A DNA stretch of 64,000 nt from Rodentibacter myodis (lineage in GTDB: Bacteria; Pseudomonadota; Gammaproteobacteria; Enterobacterales; Pasteurellaceae). Position numbers and translations under genes: made by a program. The stretch spans positions 1 to 64,000 of the forward strand of contig NZ_MLHQ01000014.1 in the NCBI RefSeq assembly GCF_001999305.1, given 5' to 3'. Positions 30,113-39,330 of this stretch are shown piece by piece (the stretch's first letter is position 1; every line of letters starts with the position of its first letter). The notes below the pieces were generated by a model. It searched no databases, was not told the origin of the DNA, and saw only the letters and a list, made by a program, of their open reading frames with translations.

Positions 30113-30916
30113 ATGAGTCTTCAACTAATTGCTATTTTAATATTATGCGGCATTTTCACGAATCTAATGTCAGCGGTTTTGGGTATTGGTGGTGGGGTAC
30201 TAATGGTGCCTATCCTTTATTCTTTATTTCCCGATTTTCCGTTACAAATGGTGGCGGCAACCTCATTGACTATTGTCATCGGTTCGGCGTGTATTAATCT
30301 TTTTCACTTCTATAAACAACATATTGCTATTGACCTCAAGGCAGTGATGGGATGGTCATTGGCAATGATTGTGGGAGTTCAACTGGGTTTTGAAAGCAGT
30401 TTTTACTTAACCGATAGCGTTGTAATAGCGGTTTTTGTCGGCACATTAAGCCTATTGGCGGTGCGAACCCTGTTGGGGACGACAAAAAAACAAAATGGCA
30501 TAAAGGGACAAAATGATCTCTTTAAAGGAGCAGGATTATGTTTATTTGGCGGCGTGATTGCAGGAATGACCGGCATCGGCGGTGGTTCAATTATGGCACC
30601 GTTAATTGGACGGCTTAACAGTGTCAAACCGCAACAAATCGCCCCTTATACCAATGCAATGATGATTATCGGCGGACTAGGCAGCCTTTATGGCTATCTT
30701 GCGAAAACACCAAATTATTATTTAGCAGGAAGCTGGCAAATTGGCTATGTAAATTTTTCTGTAGTGATGATTGTGATTGGTGCAGTGTTTATAACAGGGT
30801 TTTTCTCAATGAAAATTCGTGGGCGGCTCGCCCCTGAACTCACGCAGAAATTATTGGGTATCATTTTATTGGTTATTGCGAGTTATATGGTCGGGAGTTA
30901 CTACTTGAAAAATTAA
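30113..30916 (+). CDS. TauE/SafE family anion permease
   Basis: 267-residue membrane protein with about eight helices and two repeats of the family motif: VLGIGGGVLMVPIL (near residue 23) and MTGIGGGSIMAPLI (near 153). Members export or import sulfite, sulfoacetate or other sulfur oxyanions. It is divergent from the symporter-sulfatase operon and shares the operator region, so export of sulfate or sulfite released by the sulfatase is a reasonable inference. AAGGAGTCATA precedes the ATG. Confidence 0.85.
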   Translation: MSLQLIAILILCGIFTNLMSAVLGIGGGVLMVPILYSLFPDFPLQMVAATSLTIVIGSACINLFHFYKQHIAIDLKAVMGWSLAMIVGVQLGFESSFYLTDSVVIAVFVGTLSLLAVRTLLGTTKKQNGIKGQNDLFKGAGLCLFGGVIAGMTGIGGGSIMAPLIGRLNSVKPQQIAPYTNAMMIIGGLGSLYGYLAKTPNYYLAGSWQIGYVNFSVVMIVIGAVFITGFFSMKIRGRLAPELTQKLLGIILLVIASYMVGSYYLKN

Positions 30917-31106
30917 GGGGAATTTAGTATCTAATGACGATCCGATTTTAAATTGAAAGACAAAAACATATTTCAATGTTTCTACTGAATCAAAAGCTAG
31001 ATAGAATTTCTTTGCGTTTTACTGCTGATATCAATAAAAAATCAAACTAAGTATAAATAAATCCTTATTGATGTGATATTGTGCTTTCCGTTCATTAACA
31101 ATTCAC

Positions 31107-31120
31107 TTGATTTATATCAA
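31107..31120 (+). promoter_or_regulatory. FNR-type box upstream of tpsB
   Basis: TTGATTTATATCAA is an exact match to TTGAT-N4-ATCAA. It ends 38 bases before the tpsB ATG. This suggests oxygen-dependent expression of the secretion pair. At this distance it could act either as activator or as repressor. Confidence 0.65.
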
Positions 31121-31158
31121 AAAGAAATTTTGGTTATTCAATTTTAGAAAGGATCTCT

Positions 31159-32808
31159 ATGCCAAAAATCAAAAAGCCCCTTATTTTTCTTTTTTCCTTT
31201 GCGTTACCAATGGTGGTGTGGGCGGGTAATGTGCCGAGGGAGACGCAGGAATTTAATCGTTTTCAACAAGATGCCAAGCAGCAATTGGAACAATTTCAGC
31301 AGGCAAGGCAACAACGTTGGGTTGAACAACATCAATATCAGCAACAACAGGCAGAACAAAATCAAGCAGATTTATCGCAGGCTTGTTTGCCTTATTCGGG
31401 GATTCGGTTTGTTGGTTTTCATTTAATTGATCCTACGGTTTTTGCACCAATGCAGGGCGAATGTTTGAATGAAACCCGATTGAATCAATTAAGTCGGGAT
31501 ATTACCGCCGCTTATTTGGATTTGGGCTACATTTATAATCCTTTTCAATTTGAAGATGATCATTCCGGTGTGCTGATAATGCGGGTGATGGAAGGCAAAA
31601 TTGCAAAATTGTCGGGAGAAAGTTCAAGATTAAATTTTGCAATGTTGATGCCAAATGCATTGGGGAATCCGCTGAATGTTAAAGATTTGGATCAAGCCTT
31701 GGATCAAGCCAATAAGATGGCGGGGAGTAAAGTCAGTGTTGATGTGTTACCGGCGAAAAACGGGGAAATTGAATTGGCTTTTGTCAATGATGAAAAAGCA
31801 CGTTTTAATGGCTTTATCGGTGCGGATAACTATGCGTCTAAACGTGTTGGGCGTTGGCAAAGTCGGGTGGGGGTGAATATTGATAGTCCGTTGGGATTAT
31901 CCGATACCTTGTATTTGAGTGCGGCACATTCATTAAAATCGTTTTCCCATAATTTTAATCGTTCGGTAGCGTTATTTCACAGTGTCCCTTATGGTTATTG
32001 GACGTTGAGTACCTTTGGCTCAATTTCACAATTCAAATACCAAATTCCGTTACAGCAAACGGAAGCTCAGCAAAAAGGCTACACTTGGCAGGCGGCTTTT
32101 CGTGCCGATTATACGTTTAACCGAGGATCGAATTCTATTTCGAGTGCCTATGGACAATTAGAACGTTTACGTAGCAAAAGTTATTTTCAAGATGCGTTGA
32201 TTCAACTACAAAGCCCTGCCCTCACCACAATGCAATGGGGTGTAAATCATTTACAGCTTTTTCCAAATGGATCATTGATTGCCGATATTAATTATGAACG
32301 GGGGCTAAAATGGTGGAATGCCACCGCTAATCAGGGACGGGATCAACCTGAGGGGCAATTTAATAAATGGGTGGCGGATCTCAATTTCAACTATTTTCAC
32401 CAAGTTTTTGGACAGACTTTTCATCAATCCGCCCGTTTATTGGGGCAGTATAGCCAAAATTATTTGCCTGCCATTAAACAGGCTGATTTCTTAGGGCGTT
32501 ATGCCATACGGGGTTTTAACGATCTTTCCCAATCAAATGAAAAAAGCATTATTTGGCAGAATAATTTGGCGTGGTTATATGAAAATGAAAACCAACAAAT
32601 TTCCCCTTATGTGGGGTTGGATCTTGGTATTCAAAAAGCCTCATCGGGGGATACCCACAGTCAACGGGCATTAGGCTATGCCATCGGGCTGAAAATCATT
32701 CACCCACGTTGGCAAACGCAATTAGAGTGGGCAACAGGGCGATTGTTCCGGTCGAATCAAATTTTGCAGGAACGGAGTGTTTACGTTAATGTGAATGTTT
32801 ATTTCTAA
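31159..32808 (+). CDS. tpsB: Two-partner secretion outer membrane transporter TpsB (ShlB/FhaC family)
   Basis: Omp85-superfamily pore that exports the TpsA partner. The signal peptide ends ...PMVVWA (residue 22). A Gln-rich helical linker follows (about 30-70), then POTRA segments (CLPYSGIRFVGFHLIDPTVFA and following) and a 16-strand barrel. The sequence ends ...SVYVNVNVYF, with a C-terminal Phe for BAM assembly. 549 residues is normal. GAAAGGATCTCT precedes the ATG. The partner gene begins 474 bases downstream, unusually far for a TPS pair. Confidence 0.92.
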   Translation: MPKIKKPLIFLFSFALPMVVWAGNVPRETQEFNRFQQDAKQQLEQFQQARQQRWVEQHQYQQQQAEQNQADLSQACLPYSGIRFVGFHLIDPTVFAPMQGECLNETRLNQLSRDITAAYLDLGYIYNPFQFEDDHSGVLIMRVMEGKIAKLSGESSRLNFAMLMPNALGNPLNVKDLDQALDQANKMAGSKVSVDVLPAKNGEIELAFVNDEKARFNGFIGADNYASKRVGRWQSRVGVNIDSPLGLSDTLYLSAAHSLKSFSHNFNRSVALFHSVPYGYWTLSTFGSISQFKYQIPLQQTEAQQKGYTWQAAFRADYTFNRGSNSISSAYGQLERLRSKSYFQDALIQLQSPALTTMQWGVNHLQLFPNGSLIADINYERGLKWWNATANQGRDQPEGQFNKWVADLNFNYFHQVFGQTFHQSARLLGQYSQNYLPAIKQADFLGRYAIRGFNDLSQSNEKSIIWQNNLAWLYENENQQISPYVGLDLGIQKASSGDTHSQRALGYAIGLKIIHPRWQTQLEWATGRLFRSNQILQERSVYVNVNVYF

Positions 32809-32880
32809 GGTTTAACGCGAAAGTGCGGTCAATTTTAGAGAGGTTTTATTTCGTCAATACAGAAAACCGGATAATATTTT

Positions 32881-32957
32881 GTAGGGGCGATATGCCGGTG
32901 TTCTTGATATTAATTCATTGAAATTTTTTGATAGAACGCGAAGCATCGTCCCCCTAC
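32881..32957. repeat. MITE-like inverted-repeat element, copy 2
   Basis: 77-base divergent copy: begins GTAGGGGCGATATGCC and ends GCATCGTCCCCCTAC. The centre TTCATTGAAATTTTT matches copy 1. It lies between tpsB and tpsA and may explain part of their large separation. Confidence 0.7.
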
Positions 32958-33072
32958 TGATCATATTATTTCGGTTTGGTGTGTCCACGGCATCATATTG
33001 TAAAATTTAACGAAAAATTGACCGCACTTTGATCTCGATACCATCACTTCATTATGGCTCGCCACTTCATTT

Positions 33073-33088
33073 TGTGACTTCACTCACA
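33073..33088. promoter_or_regulatory. CRP site upstream of tpsA
   Basis: TGTGACTTCACTCACA is an exact TGTGA-N6-TCACA match with TT and AA flanks, 194 bases upstream of the tpsA start. It suggests that tpsA has its own cAMP-CRP-controlled promoter. Confidence 0.75.
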
Positions 33089-33282
33089 AATTTAATATTT
33101 CCTTCCTGTCGGGCATAGATTTTTTCCTTTGAATACCTAAAATGGTTGCGCCTTATTAAGGCTATTTTTATTCCGAGAACGTAATATTAATAGCACAAAG
33201 TGCGGTCAATTTTGGTATTGTTTTTTGTCATTAGGCGATATTGGATGACCGTAGATTCCTTTCTTATTTTATGGACTTTTTT

Positions 33283-36200
33283 ATGAGCAAATTTTCCTTA
33301 TCAAAAATTACCCTAGCCCTTTCCTTGTGTTATGTCGCGCAAAGTTATGCAGAGATTCAATCGGCAAACACGAATACTCAAGTATCTCAGCAAAAAGGGG
33401 TTGAAATTATCAATATCGCCACCCCAAGTCAGTCCGGCTTATCGCACAACCAATATAATAAATTTAATGTGGATAAAGCAGGGGCGGTATTAAACAATGC
33501 CCGCCAAGATAGCCAATCTCAATTAGCGGGACAAGTGGCGGCAAACCCAAATTTACGCCAACAATCTGCCACCGTGATTTTAAATGAAGTGGTTAGCCGT
33601 AATCCTTCTCATATTGCGGGTAAACAGGAAATTGTAGGGCAACGTGCCGATTATATTTTAGCAAACCCGAACGGGATTAGCGTTGAGGGCGGTGGCTTTA
33701 TTAATACGCAAAGAGCCTCTTTGGTGGTGGGTAAACCAACGGTTGAACAAGGTTATTTAACGGGCTACCAAGTGGATGGTGATAAAGCACTAACGGCGAA
33801 AGGCACGGTTAGCGGGGCGAATACCCTTGATTTGATTGCACCAACGGTGAGTGTTTCCGGCAATCTTCAAGCCGAAGGCGATGTGAATGTTGTGATGGGG
33901 CGTAATAAAGTGGCTCGCCAAAATGACGGTCAATTAACGGTAACTGTTCTACCATCACAACAAGGGCAAGTGTTAGACGGTAAAGTGGTGGGCAGTATTC
34001 AAGCAGGGCGAATCCGTATTCATTCCACTGATGAACAAGCTAATGTTGCGATTACTGCGACCAAGTTAGAAGCCAAAGAAGTGTTGGTTACGGCGGGCAA
34101 TGCCAAATTAGACGGGACGGTTAAGAAATCTTCAAAAATTGTGAATACGCCGATTAGTCAAAATGGTTATGGCGGCTTAAAAGAACGTTCAAGCAAAACG
34201 GAAACCTTTGATAAAACCAGCATTAAAGCCGATAAAGTTACCGTGCTTGCCTCAAATCATTTAACCTTATCCGGTGCGGAAATTAAGGCAAAAGAAGCCA
34301 CGGTAATTGGGGGGAAAACCCATATTGGTGCAACTAAAACGACGGATCGTTTCCATACTGCAGAAACCCGTGCAAAAGGCAGCACTAAATTAGTGGAAAC
34401 CGATGACAGTAAATTGGAAACCGCACACAGAACAACCATTCAGGCAGATTCCGTTACACTTGGTGCAATCAAGGATCAATTAACCGCAGAAGGCGTGAAA
34501 ATTACCACCAACGCATTGACATTACACGGTGAGAAAGGCATTTCCACAAAAGGCGTGCAGGAAGTGAATTACTATGATGCCACGGCGACTTTCCGCAATG
34601 AACCGAAAAAACATAAAACAGGCTACAGTTTACAGACAGCGAAAGCCTACAACTATGTGGCAAGCGAACTAAACGTAAAAGACGATATGATCGTATCAGG
34701 CGGTAATGTTAATTTTGCAGGTACGATTGCGAAAGTAGATGGCGATTTAGTGGTTGAAAATAAAGGCCGTTTATCTTTTAGTTCGGAAGAAGTGAAAAAC
34801 GATCACGTGGTTAATGATAAAGAAAGGTACTGGGGCGGATTGGCTGGTTCAAAAACACTTGCTTCAACCCGTAAAGATTATGTACAGCAAGGGGCGGACT
34901 TTACCGTTAAAGGGGCAATTTTAGTTGATGCCGGAAATGGCGTTAAAGTCACAGGCAGCCGTGTGGTATCGGGCAAGGATGCATTGGTTAAAGGAAATAA
35001 AGGAAGTTTAACGGTTAATTCTGTACAAGATTATCATTCCTACACCGAAAAAAGCCGTACGGGGATGATTTTTGATATTACTAAAGAACGTACTCAAGGC
35101 TATAAAACCAGCTATATCACCAAAGGTTCGGAGCTAAAATCCAAATCTAACCTTCAACTTGTGACAGATAAAAATGTGAATGTTGTGGGGAGCAGAGTCG
35201 AAGCAGGAGGCTTATTGGATATTTCCGCCAAGGGTAACGTGAATGTAAAAGGCGGCAACAATGAAGTGAGACAAATTTTACATAAATCGGGCATTGGCTT
35301 TAGCACTAAAGTGGAAAAACCAACGTTAACCTTAGATTATGAAGGCGTGGCAAAATCATCCATAGAAACCGTGAAAGGGCTGATTGGTGGTACGGTTAAA
35401 ATGACGGATGCGGCTGAAGCGGTGGCTAACAATGTGAAAGACAATTTGAAATTTAAAGGCGAAGCCAGTGCCACGTTCGGCTTTTTTAATGATGCACAAT
35501 CTTCTGCCGAATATACCCATACGCCATCAGTGGTAAGTGGTGCAACCACCAATATTTCGGCTAATCGTGTTAATGTTGCCGGCAGTAAAATTGAGGCGAC
35601 AAAAGGCGATCTCAATGTAAACGCCAATGCGGTGATGACCAATGCACAGCACGATAGCTATTTTGATTCCAACATTCATACCGCCTTTGGTATTACCAAT
35701 ACGGTGACCGTAACAGAAAGTGCGGTAACAAATAAGGTTGCTTTAGGCATTACTCATAAAGACACCTATAAAGAAGGTACGAATGCTCAAGCAAGCCAAC
35801 TTTCAGCAGCGAAGGATATTAATCTTAATGCAAGACATTTGATTACCCATCAAGGAACGGAGATTCAAGCCGGTGGAAATATTAACGAAAATGCTAAAGT
35901 GGTAAGCCATACGCCTGAATATAATACAGAAAATGGTAAGCAGAAAAACTTTGATTTGGGGTTAACCTTAACCACTTCTGTCGATAAAAACAAAGCGGTG
36001 AATGGTAGCTTGGTGTTAGGTATTTCCGGGGGACGTGAAAAACATCAAGAAAGCAATGCACAAAGTACCACATTAACAGCGGGTAAAGATATTAACGTCA
36101 ATACAGATAAATTATCTGATGTGGCAACCCAATATACCGCAGGCAATAATGTAAATCTCAATTCCAAAGTTCATACGATTGAATCGGCACAAAATACGAA

Positions 36201-37551
36201 GGAAGATGAAAAACTCAGTGCCGGTGTAACCATTGGGGTGAGTGCAGGCACGAAAGATTTTGTCACCGGTACGGCAGGGGTGAATGTTGGGATTCATTTC
36301 CAAAAAGATCAAAGTAATTCAAGCACGGCACATATTGCAAATGTGGCAGGAAACAACGTGAATATCAACACGGGTAAATTAAACAGCCAAGGGGATATTT
36401 CAGCGAAAAATGATGTGAATATTAATGCAAACAGTGCGAGCTTCACTCAATCGCAAAATACCAGCAGCCATAAAGGTGGTGGTTTTAACTTAAATATTGG
36501 GGTTGGGGCGATTGCTATCCCTGCCGCAGGTGCCGCATTGCCTTCCGTTGATGTAAGTTTTAATGCCAACAGCCACAAAGGCAACCGTACCGATGCGGTA
36601 ATTCACAGGGTTGAAGGCGGCAACAATGTAGGCATTCACGCTAAACAAGATGTGAGCTTACAAGGTACTAACGTTCAAGCAGGCAATACGGCAAGCATTA
36701 GTGGCAATACGGTTACCGTACAACCGGGTAAAAGCCAAGTACAAGAGCTGAATGTCAGTGTGGGCGGTGGTGTCAGTGTGGGAGCAAATGCGTCCAGCTT
36801 AGGTATTAACGGCAATGTCAATGTGAAACACGAAAACAGCACCACCCACCCGGGTGTTTCCATTAATGGTCAAAACGTGAACATCAAATCCGAAAATGGC
36901 GTGCATTTAACAGGCGTAACCTCTAATAGCACCAATTTAACCATTGATGGCGGTAAAGGTGACGTTATTTTAGATTCTGCGAAAAATAACGTAAACAAAA
37001 CCGAAGTGGATGTCGGTTTAGCCTTAAACGGTGGATTAAGCGGTAACAAATGGACACCGGAAAGCGGTTCAGGCAAATTAAATGTGGATGTTGTGCGTAA
37101 TGAAACCCACACCACCACGGATTTGACCGCAGAAAATGCCACTATTTCCGGTAATAACGCTCACTTTAACGGCAGCAGTATCAATGCAACGAATGTCACC
37201 AATAACCTTAAAGGTTCGGTAACAAGCAGTGCAGTAACGGATAAAGTGAACGAAACCGGCGTACATCTTTCAGCCAACGGTAGCGGTAAATTTACCCCAT
37301 ACCCAGCAGATAACTGGGCGGAAAGTGCGAAGAAAGATTGGGATAACGGCACTATTGCCGGAGTGAATGCGGATATCAACGTAAAAGTGGACGCCACCAA
37401 CACCGAGACCGTAAAACAGGGGGGAATTAATCCACCAAAACCACAAGTGATTAAAAATAACGTGGTAAAAGCGAATGTGGAACTCACGACAAAAGTGAAA
37501 TCCCGTATAGAAAACTTTATCAAACAACAGCAACAACTGCGCCGTAGATAA
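33283..37551 (+). CDS. tpsA: Two-partner secretion exoprotein TpsA (filamentous haemagglutinin-like)
   Basis: Large secreted beta-helix protein of 1422 residues. The start MSKFSLSKITLALSLC gives a normal signal peptide cut after SYA (23); ATG at 33271 and TTG at 33241 are alternatives. The TPS secretion domain has NPNL (88-91) and NPNG (128-131). The rest is haemagglutinin-type repeats rich in Asn, Gly, Val and Thr, e.g. NVNINTGKLNSQGDI. The only Cys is in the signal peptide. There is no VENN motif and no toxin-like C-terminal domain; the chain ends in a basic helix IENFIKQQQQLRRR. I read it as an adhesin rather than a CdiA-type toxin. A terminator follows. Confidence 0.9.
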   Translation: MSKFSLSKITLALSLCYVAQSYAEIQSANTNTQVSQQKGVEIINIATPSQSGLSHNQYNKFNVDKAGAVLNNARQDSQSQLAGQVAANPNLRQQSATVILNEVVSRNPSHIAGKQEIVGQRADYILANPNGISVEGGGFINTQRASLVVGKPTVEQGYLTGYQVDGDKALTAKGTVSGANTLDLIAPTVSVSGNLQAEGDVNVVMGRNKVARQNDGQLTVTVLPSQQGQVLDGKVVGSIQAGRIRIHSTDEQANVAITATKLEAKEVLVTAGNAKLDGTVKKSSKIVNTPISQNGYGGLKERSSKTETFDKTSIKADKVTVLASNHLTLSGAEIKAKEATVIGGKTHIGATKTTDRFHTAETRAKGSTKLVETDDSKLETAHRTTIQADSVTLGAIKDQLTAEGVKITTNALTLHGEKGISTKGVQEVNYYDATATFRNEPKKHKTGYSLQTAKAYNYVASELNVKDDMIVSGGNVNFAGTIAKVDGDLVVENKGRLSFSSEEVKNDHVVNDKERYWGGLAGSKTLASTRKDYVQQGADFTVKGAILVDAGNGVKVTGSRVVSGKDALVKGNKGSLTVNSVQDYHSYTEKSRTGMIFDITKERTQGYKTSYITKGSELKSKSNLQLVTDKNVNVVGSRVEAGGLLDISAKGNVNVKGGNNEVRQILHKSGIGFSTKVEKPTLTLDYEGVAKSSIETVKGLIGGTVKMTDAAEAVANNVKDNLKFKGEASATFGFFNDAQSSAEYTHTPSVVSGATTNISANRVNVAGSKIEATKGDLNVNANAVMTNAQHDSYFDSNIHTAFGITNTVTVTESAVTNKVALGITHKDTYKEGTNAQASQLSAAKDINLNARHLITHQGTEIQAGGNINENAKVVSHTPEYNTENGKQKNFDLGLTLTTSVDKNKAVNGSLVLGISGGREKHQESNAQSTTLTAGKDINVNTDKLSDVATQYTAGNNVNLNSKVHTIESAQNTKEDEKLSAGVTIGVSAGTKDFVTGTAGVNVGIHFQKDQSNSSTAHIANVAGNNVNINTGKLNSQGDISAKNDVNINANSASFTQSQNTSSHKGGGFNLNIGVGAIAIPAAGAALPSVDVSFNANSHKGNRTDAVIHRVEGGNNVGIHAKQDVSLQGTNVQAGNTASISGNTVTVQPGKSQVQELNVSVGGGVSVGANASSLGINGNVNVKHENSTTHPGVSINGQNVNIKSENGVHLTGVTSNSTNLTIDGGKGDVILDSAKNNVNKTEVDVGLALNGGLSGNKWTPESGSGKLNVDVVRNETHTTTDLTAENATISGNNAHFNGSSINATNVTNNLKGSVTSSAVTDKVNETGVHLSANGSGKFTPYPADNWAESAKKDWDNGTIAGVNADINVKVDATNTETVKQGGINPPKPQVIKNNVVKANVELTTKVKSRIENFIKQQQQLRRR

Positions 37552-37572
37552 TTTTTCATTATTATAAAAATC

Positions 37573-37609
37573 AACCGCACTTTATTAGAATTAGAGTGCG
37601 GTTTTTTTA
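37573..37609 (+). terminator. tpsA terminator
   Basis: AACCGCACT / AGTGCGGTT stem from an uptake-signal pair, loop of 13, then TTTTTTT. It starts 22 bases after the tpsA stop. Confidence 0.85.
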
Positions 37610-37718
37610 GATAAATTTTTAGCATTATTTGGGAATAAAAGTAAGAACATAAGCTGGTATCTATTGATATTAAGTTTCAATAAAATCAAATTATAGAGAT
37701 ATATCTGGGAAGTTCTCC

Positions 37719-38285
37719 TTATAATCCATTCATTGCATTAATAATTTTTATTTCATCAAACTTTTTTACATCCTGTGCGTAAATGGTGGTTTGCTGAATT
37801 TTGCCTTCGCGTAATAATTTTTCCCGTTGCGTCCCTTGCAACAGTGGGGTATCGGGGGTGAACCATTGGTTTCCTTGGCGAAAGATTAAATTTCCAATGG
37901 AACAATCTGTCACTTTGCCATTTTTGATAATGATAATTTCATCGCACTGTCCCCGTTGGGCGAACAGGGCGTTGAGCAAATCTCGTTGGGTGTATTTCAA
38001 GCCGTATTCAATTTCATCACACACAACGGGTTGAAAAGTGCGGTAGATTTTTCGGGTATATTCAACATATTGAATTTGGGCGGTTTCGGCATTGTAATCA
38101 ATACGACAACGTACCAATTTATCTTGTAAGTGGCTGGGGAGTTGGATTAAATCCAAAAGTGTAAAAATTTTGACCGCACTTTTGCCATAAAATTGGCGGA
38201 GGCTGCGTTCATAACGGGCTTGGTGATAGGCAATATTTTGAATTTCGCCTTTTTCTATTGCCAAGGTTTCAAACAATGGAAACAT
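37719..38285 (-). CDS. pabC: Aminodeoxychorismate lyase-like class IV aminotransferase (PabC)
   Basis: PLP enzyme releasing p-aminobenzoate and pyruvate from aminodeoxychorismate, for folate. At 188 residues it is shorter than E. coli PabC (269), lacking most of the N-terminal domain. It keeps the catalytic Lys in YGLKYTQRDLL and the cofactor loop TDCSIGNLIF. Its ATG overlaps the pabB stop (TAATG), so translation is coupled. The short form next to pabB is also found in H. influenzae-type genomes. Confidence 0.85.
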   Translation of the reverse strand: MFPLFETLAIEKGEIQNIAYHQARYERSLRQFYGKSAVKIFTLLDLIQLPSHLQDKLVRCRIDYNAETAQIQYVEYTRKIYRTFQPVVCDEIEYGLKYTQRDLLNALFAQRGQCDEIIIIKNGKVTDCSIGNLIFRQGNQWFTPDTPLLQGTQREKLLREGKIQQTTIYAQDVKKFDEIKIINAMNGL

Positions 38286-39274
38286 TAATTTTCCTCTCTG
38301 ATCGGTAAATAGATGGGTAAATAGACTTTTTCCAGTAATTCCTGATATTCCTCTTCCAATTTACTGTGGATGGTGATTCCGCCACCACTGTGAAAGTAAA
38401 ATTTATCGCCACATTGGGAAATAAACCGAATCGCCACCGCACTTTGCAGATTTTTTCCATCGAAAAGACCAAAAACGCCGGTGTAATAACCGCGAGGTTG
38501 TTTTTCTGCCGATTGAATAATTTGCACGGTTTTTTCTTTCGGCGCGCCACTGATAGAACCCGCCGGTAATAAGGTGGCGAGGAGTGTTCCCACTTTTTCT
38601 TGCCAGTTTTCTTCCGCTTCACCGCAAATCTCCGAGCTTGTCTGCAAGATTTCCCCTTTTTGTGTTTGAATGTGATCCACATAGCGAAATCGGGTCACTT
38701 GAATGTTTTTGGCAACCATTGCGAGATCGTTACGCATTAAATCAACAATGGTGTAATGTTCACGCTGTTCTTTTTCATCATTTAATAATTGTTCTTCCGC
38801 ATTGGGTAATTGGGCGTTAATCGTGCCTTTCATTGGGTAAGTGGTGATTTTATTATCGTGAATATTCACAAAACATTCGGGGGAAAAGCACACAAATTGA
38901 TCTTTCAGCCATAATTTATAAGGGGCGTTGGTTTGGTAAAAAAGCTGTTCCGGCGTGAAATTGCCTGAAATTTCGGTCGGGTAGGTCAAGTTCAATAGAT
39001 AGGAATTGCCTTGTTGCAATGCCTGACGGACAATTTCAAAACCTTGTTGATAATCAGAAAGCGAAATCGGCTTTTTGTTTATATGAAGAGGTTTCGGCAA
39101 AAAGGATTTTTGTTCTTCAACATTGGTTTTGCCTAAAAAATTAAAAAAAATGCCTTGCGAAGCGGTGTTTTCTAAGGGAAGAATAAGCGGTTTTTTCTGT
39201 TCAAAATCAATTAGAAAGAAAAAAGGGGTGCGTTCTTTGCCGTAGTGATTTGCCTGCTGAATAAAATGTTGCAT
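38285..39274 (-). CDS. pabB: Aminodeoxychorismate synthase component I (PabB)
   Basis: Chorismate-utilising enzyme forming 4-amino-4-deoxychorismate with ammonia from PabA. The 329 residues cover the chorismate-binding domain: TYPMKGTI, REHYTIVDLMRNDLAMVA, GSISGAPKEKTVQII and YTGVFGLF near the C-terminus. The N-terminal domain of the long enteric form is missing, which is usual in this family. It is the first gene of pabB-pabC and is divergent from pabA. Confidence 0.92.
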   Translation of the reverse strand: MQHFIQQANHYGKERTPFFFLIDFEQKKPLILPLENTASQGIFFNFLGKTNVEEQKSFLPKPLHINKKPISLSDYQQGFEIVRQALQQGNSYLLNLTYPTEISGNFTPEQLFYQTNAPYKLWLKDQFVCFSPECFVNIHDNKITTYPMKGTINAQLPNAEEQLLNDEKEQREHYTIVDLMRNDLAMVAKNIQVTRFRYVDHIQTQKGEILQTSSEICGEAEENWQEKVGTLLATLLPAGSISGAPKEKTVQIIQSAEKQPRGYYTGVFGLFDGKNLQSAVAIRFISQCGDKFYFHSGGGITIHSKLEEEYQELLEKVYLPIYLPIREEN

Positions 39275-39330
39275 TGTGCTGTGTCTAATTTTGCGTAAAA
39301 TTGCCCGATTATAACGAAAGCCGAGCTGTT

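Noticed and set aside
33014..33213. Long inverted repeat (AAAATTGACCGCACTTTG and its complement) suggesting an invertible segment before tpsA
   Set aside because: The arms are two extended uptake signals, which share this longer consensus by nature; no recombinase gene is near.
33283..37551. tpsA as a contact-dependent inhibition toxin (CdiA)
   Set aside because: No VENN or other pretoxin motif, no toxin-like tail, no small immunity gene after it; a terminator follows directly.
37161..37625. Open frame of 154 codons antisense to the end of tpsA
   Set aside because: It is complementary to Asn/Gly/Val-rich repeat coding sequence, has no ribosome site, and runs through the tpsA terminator.
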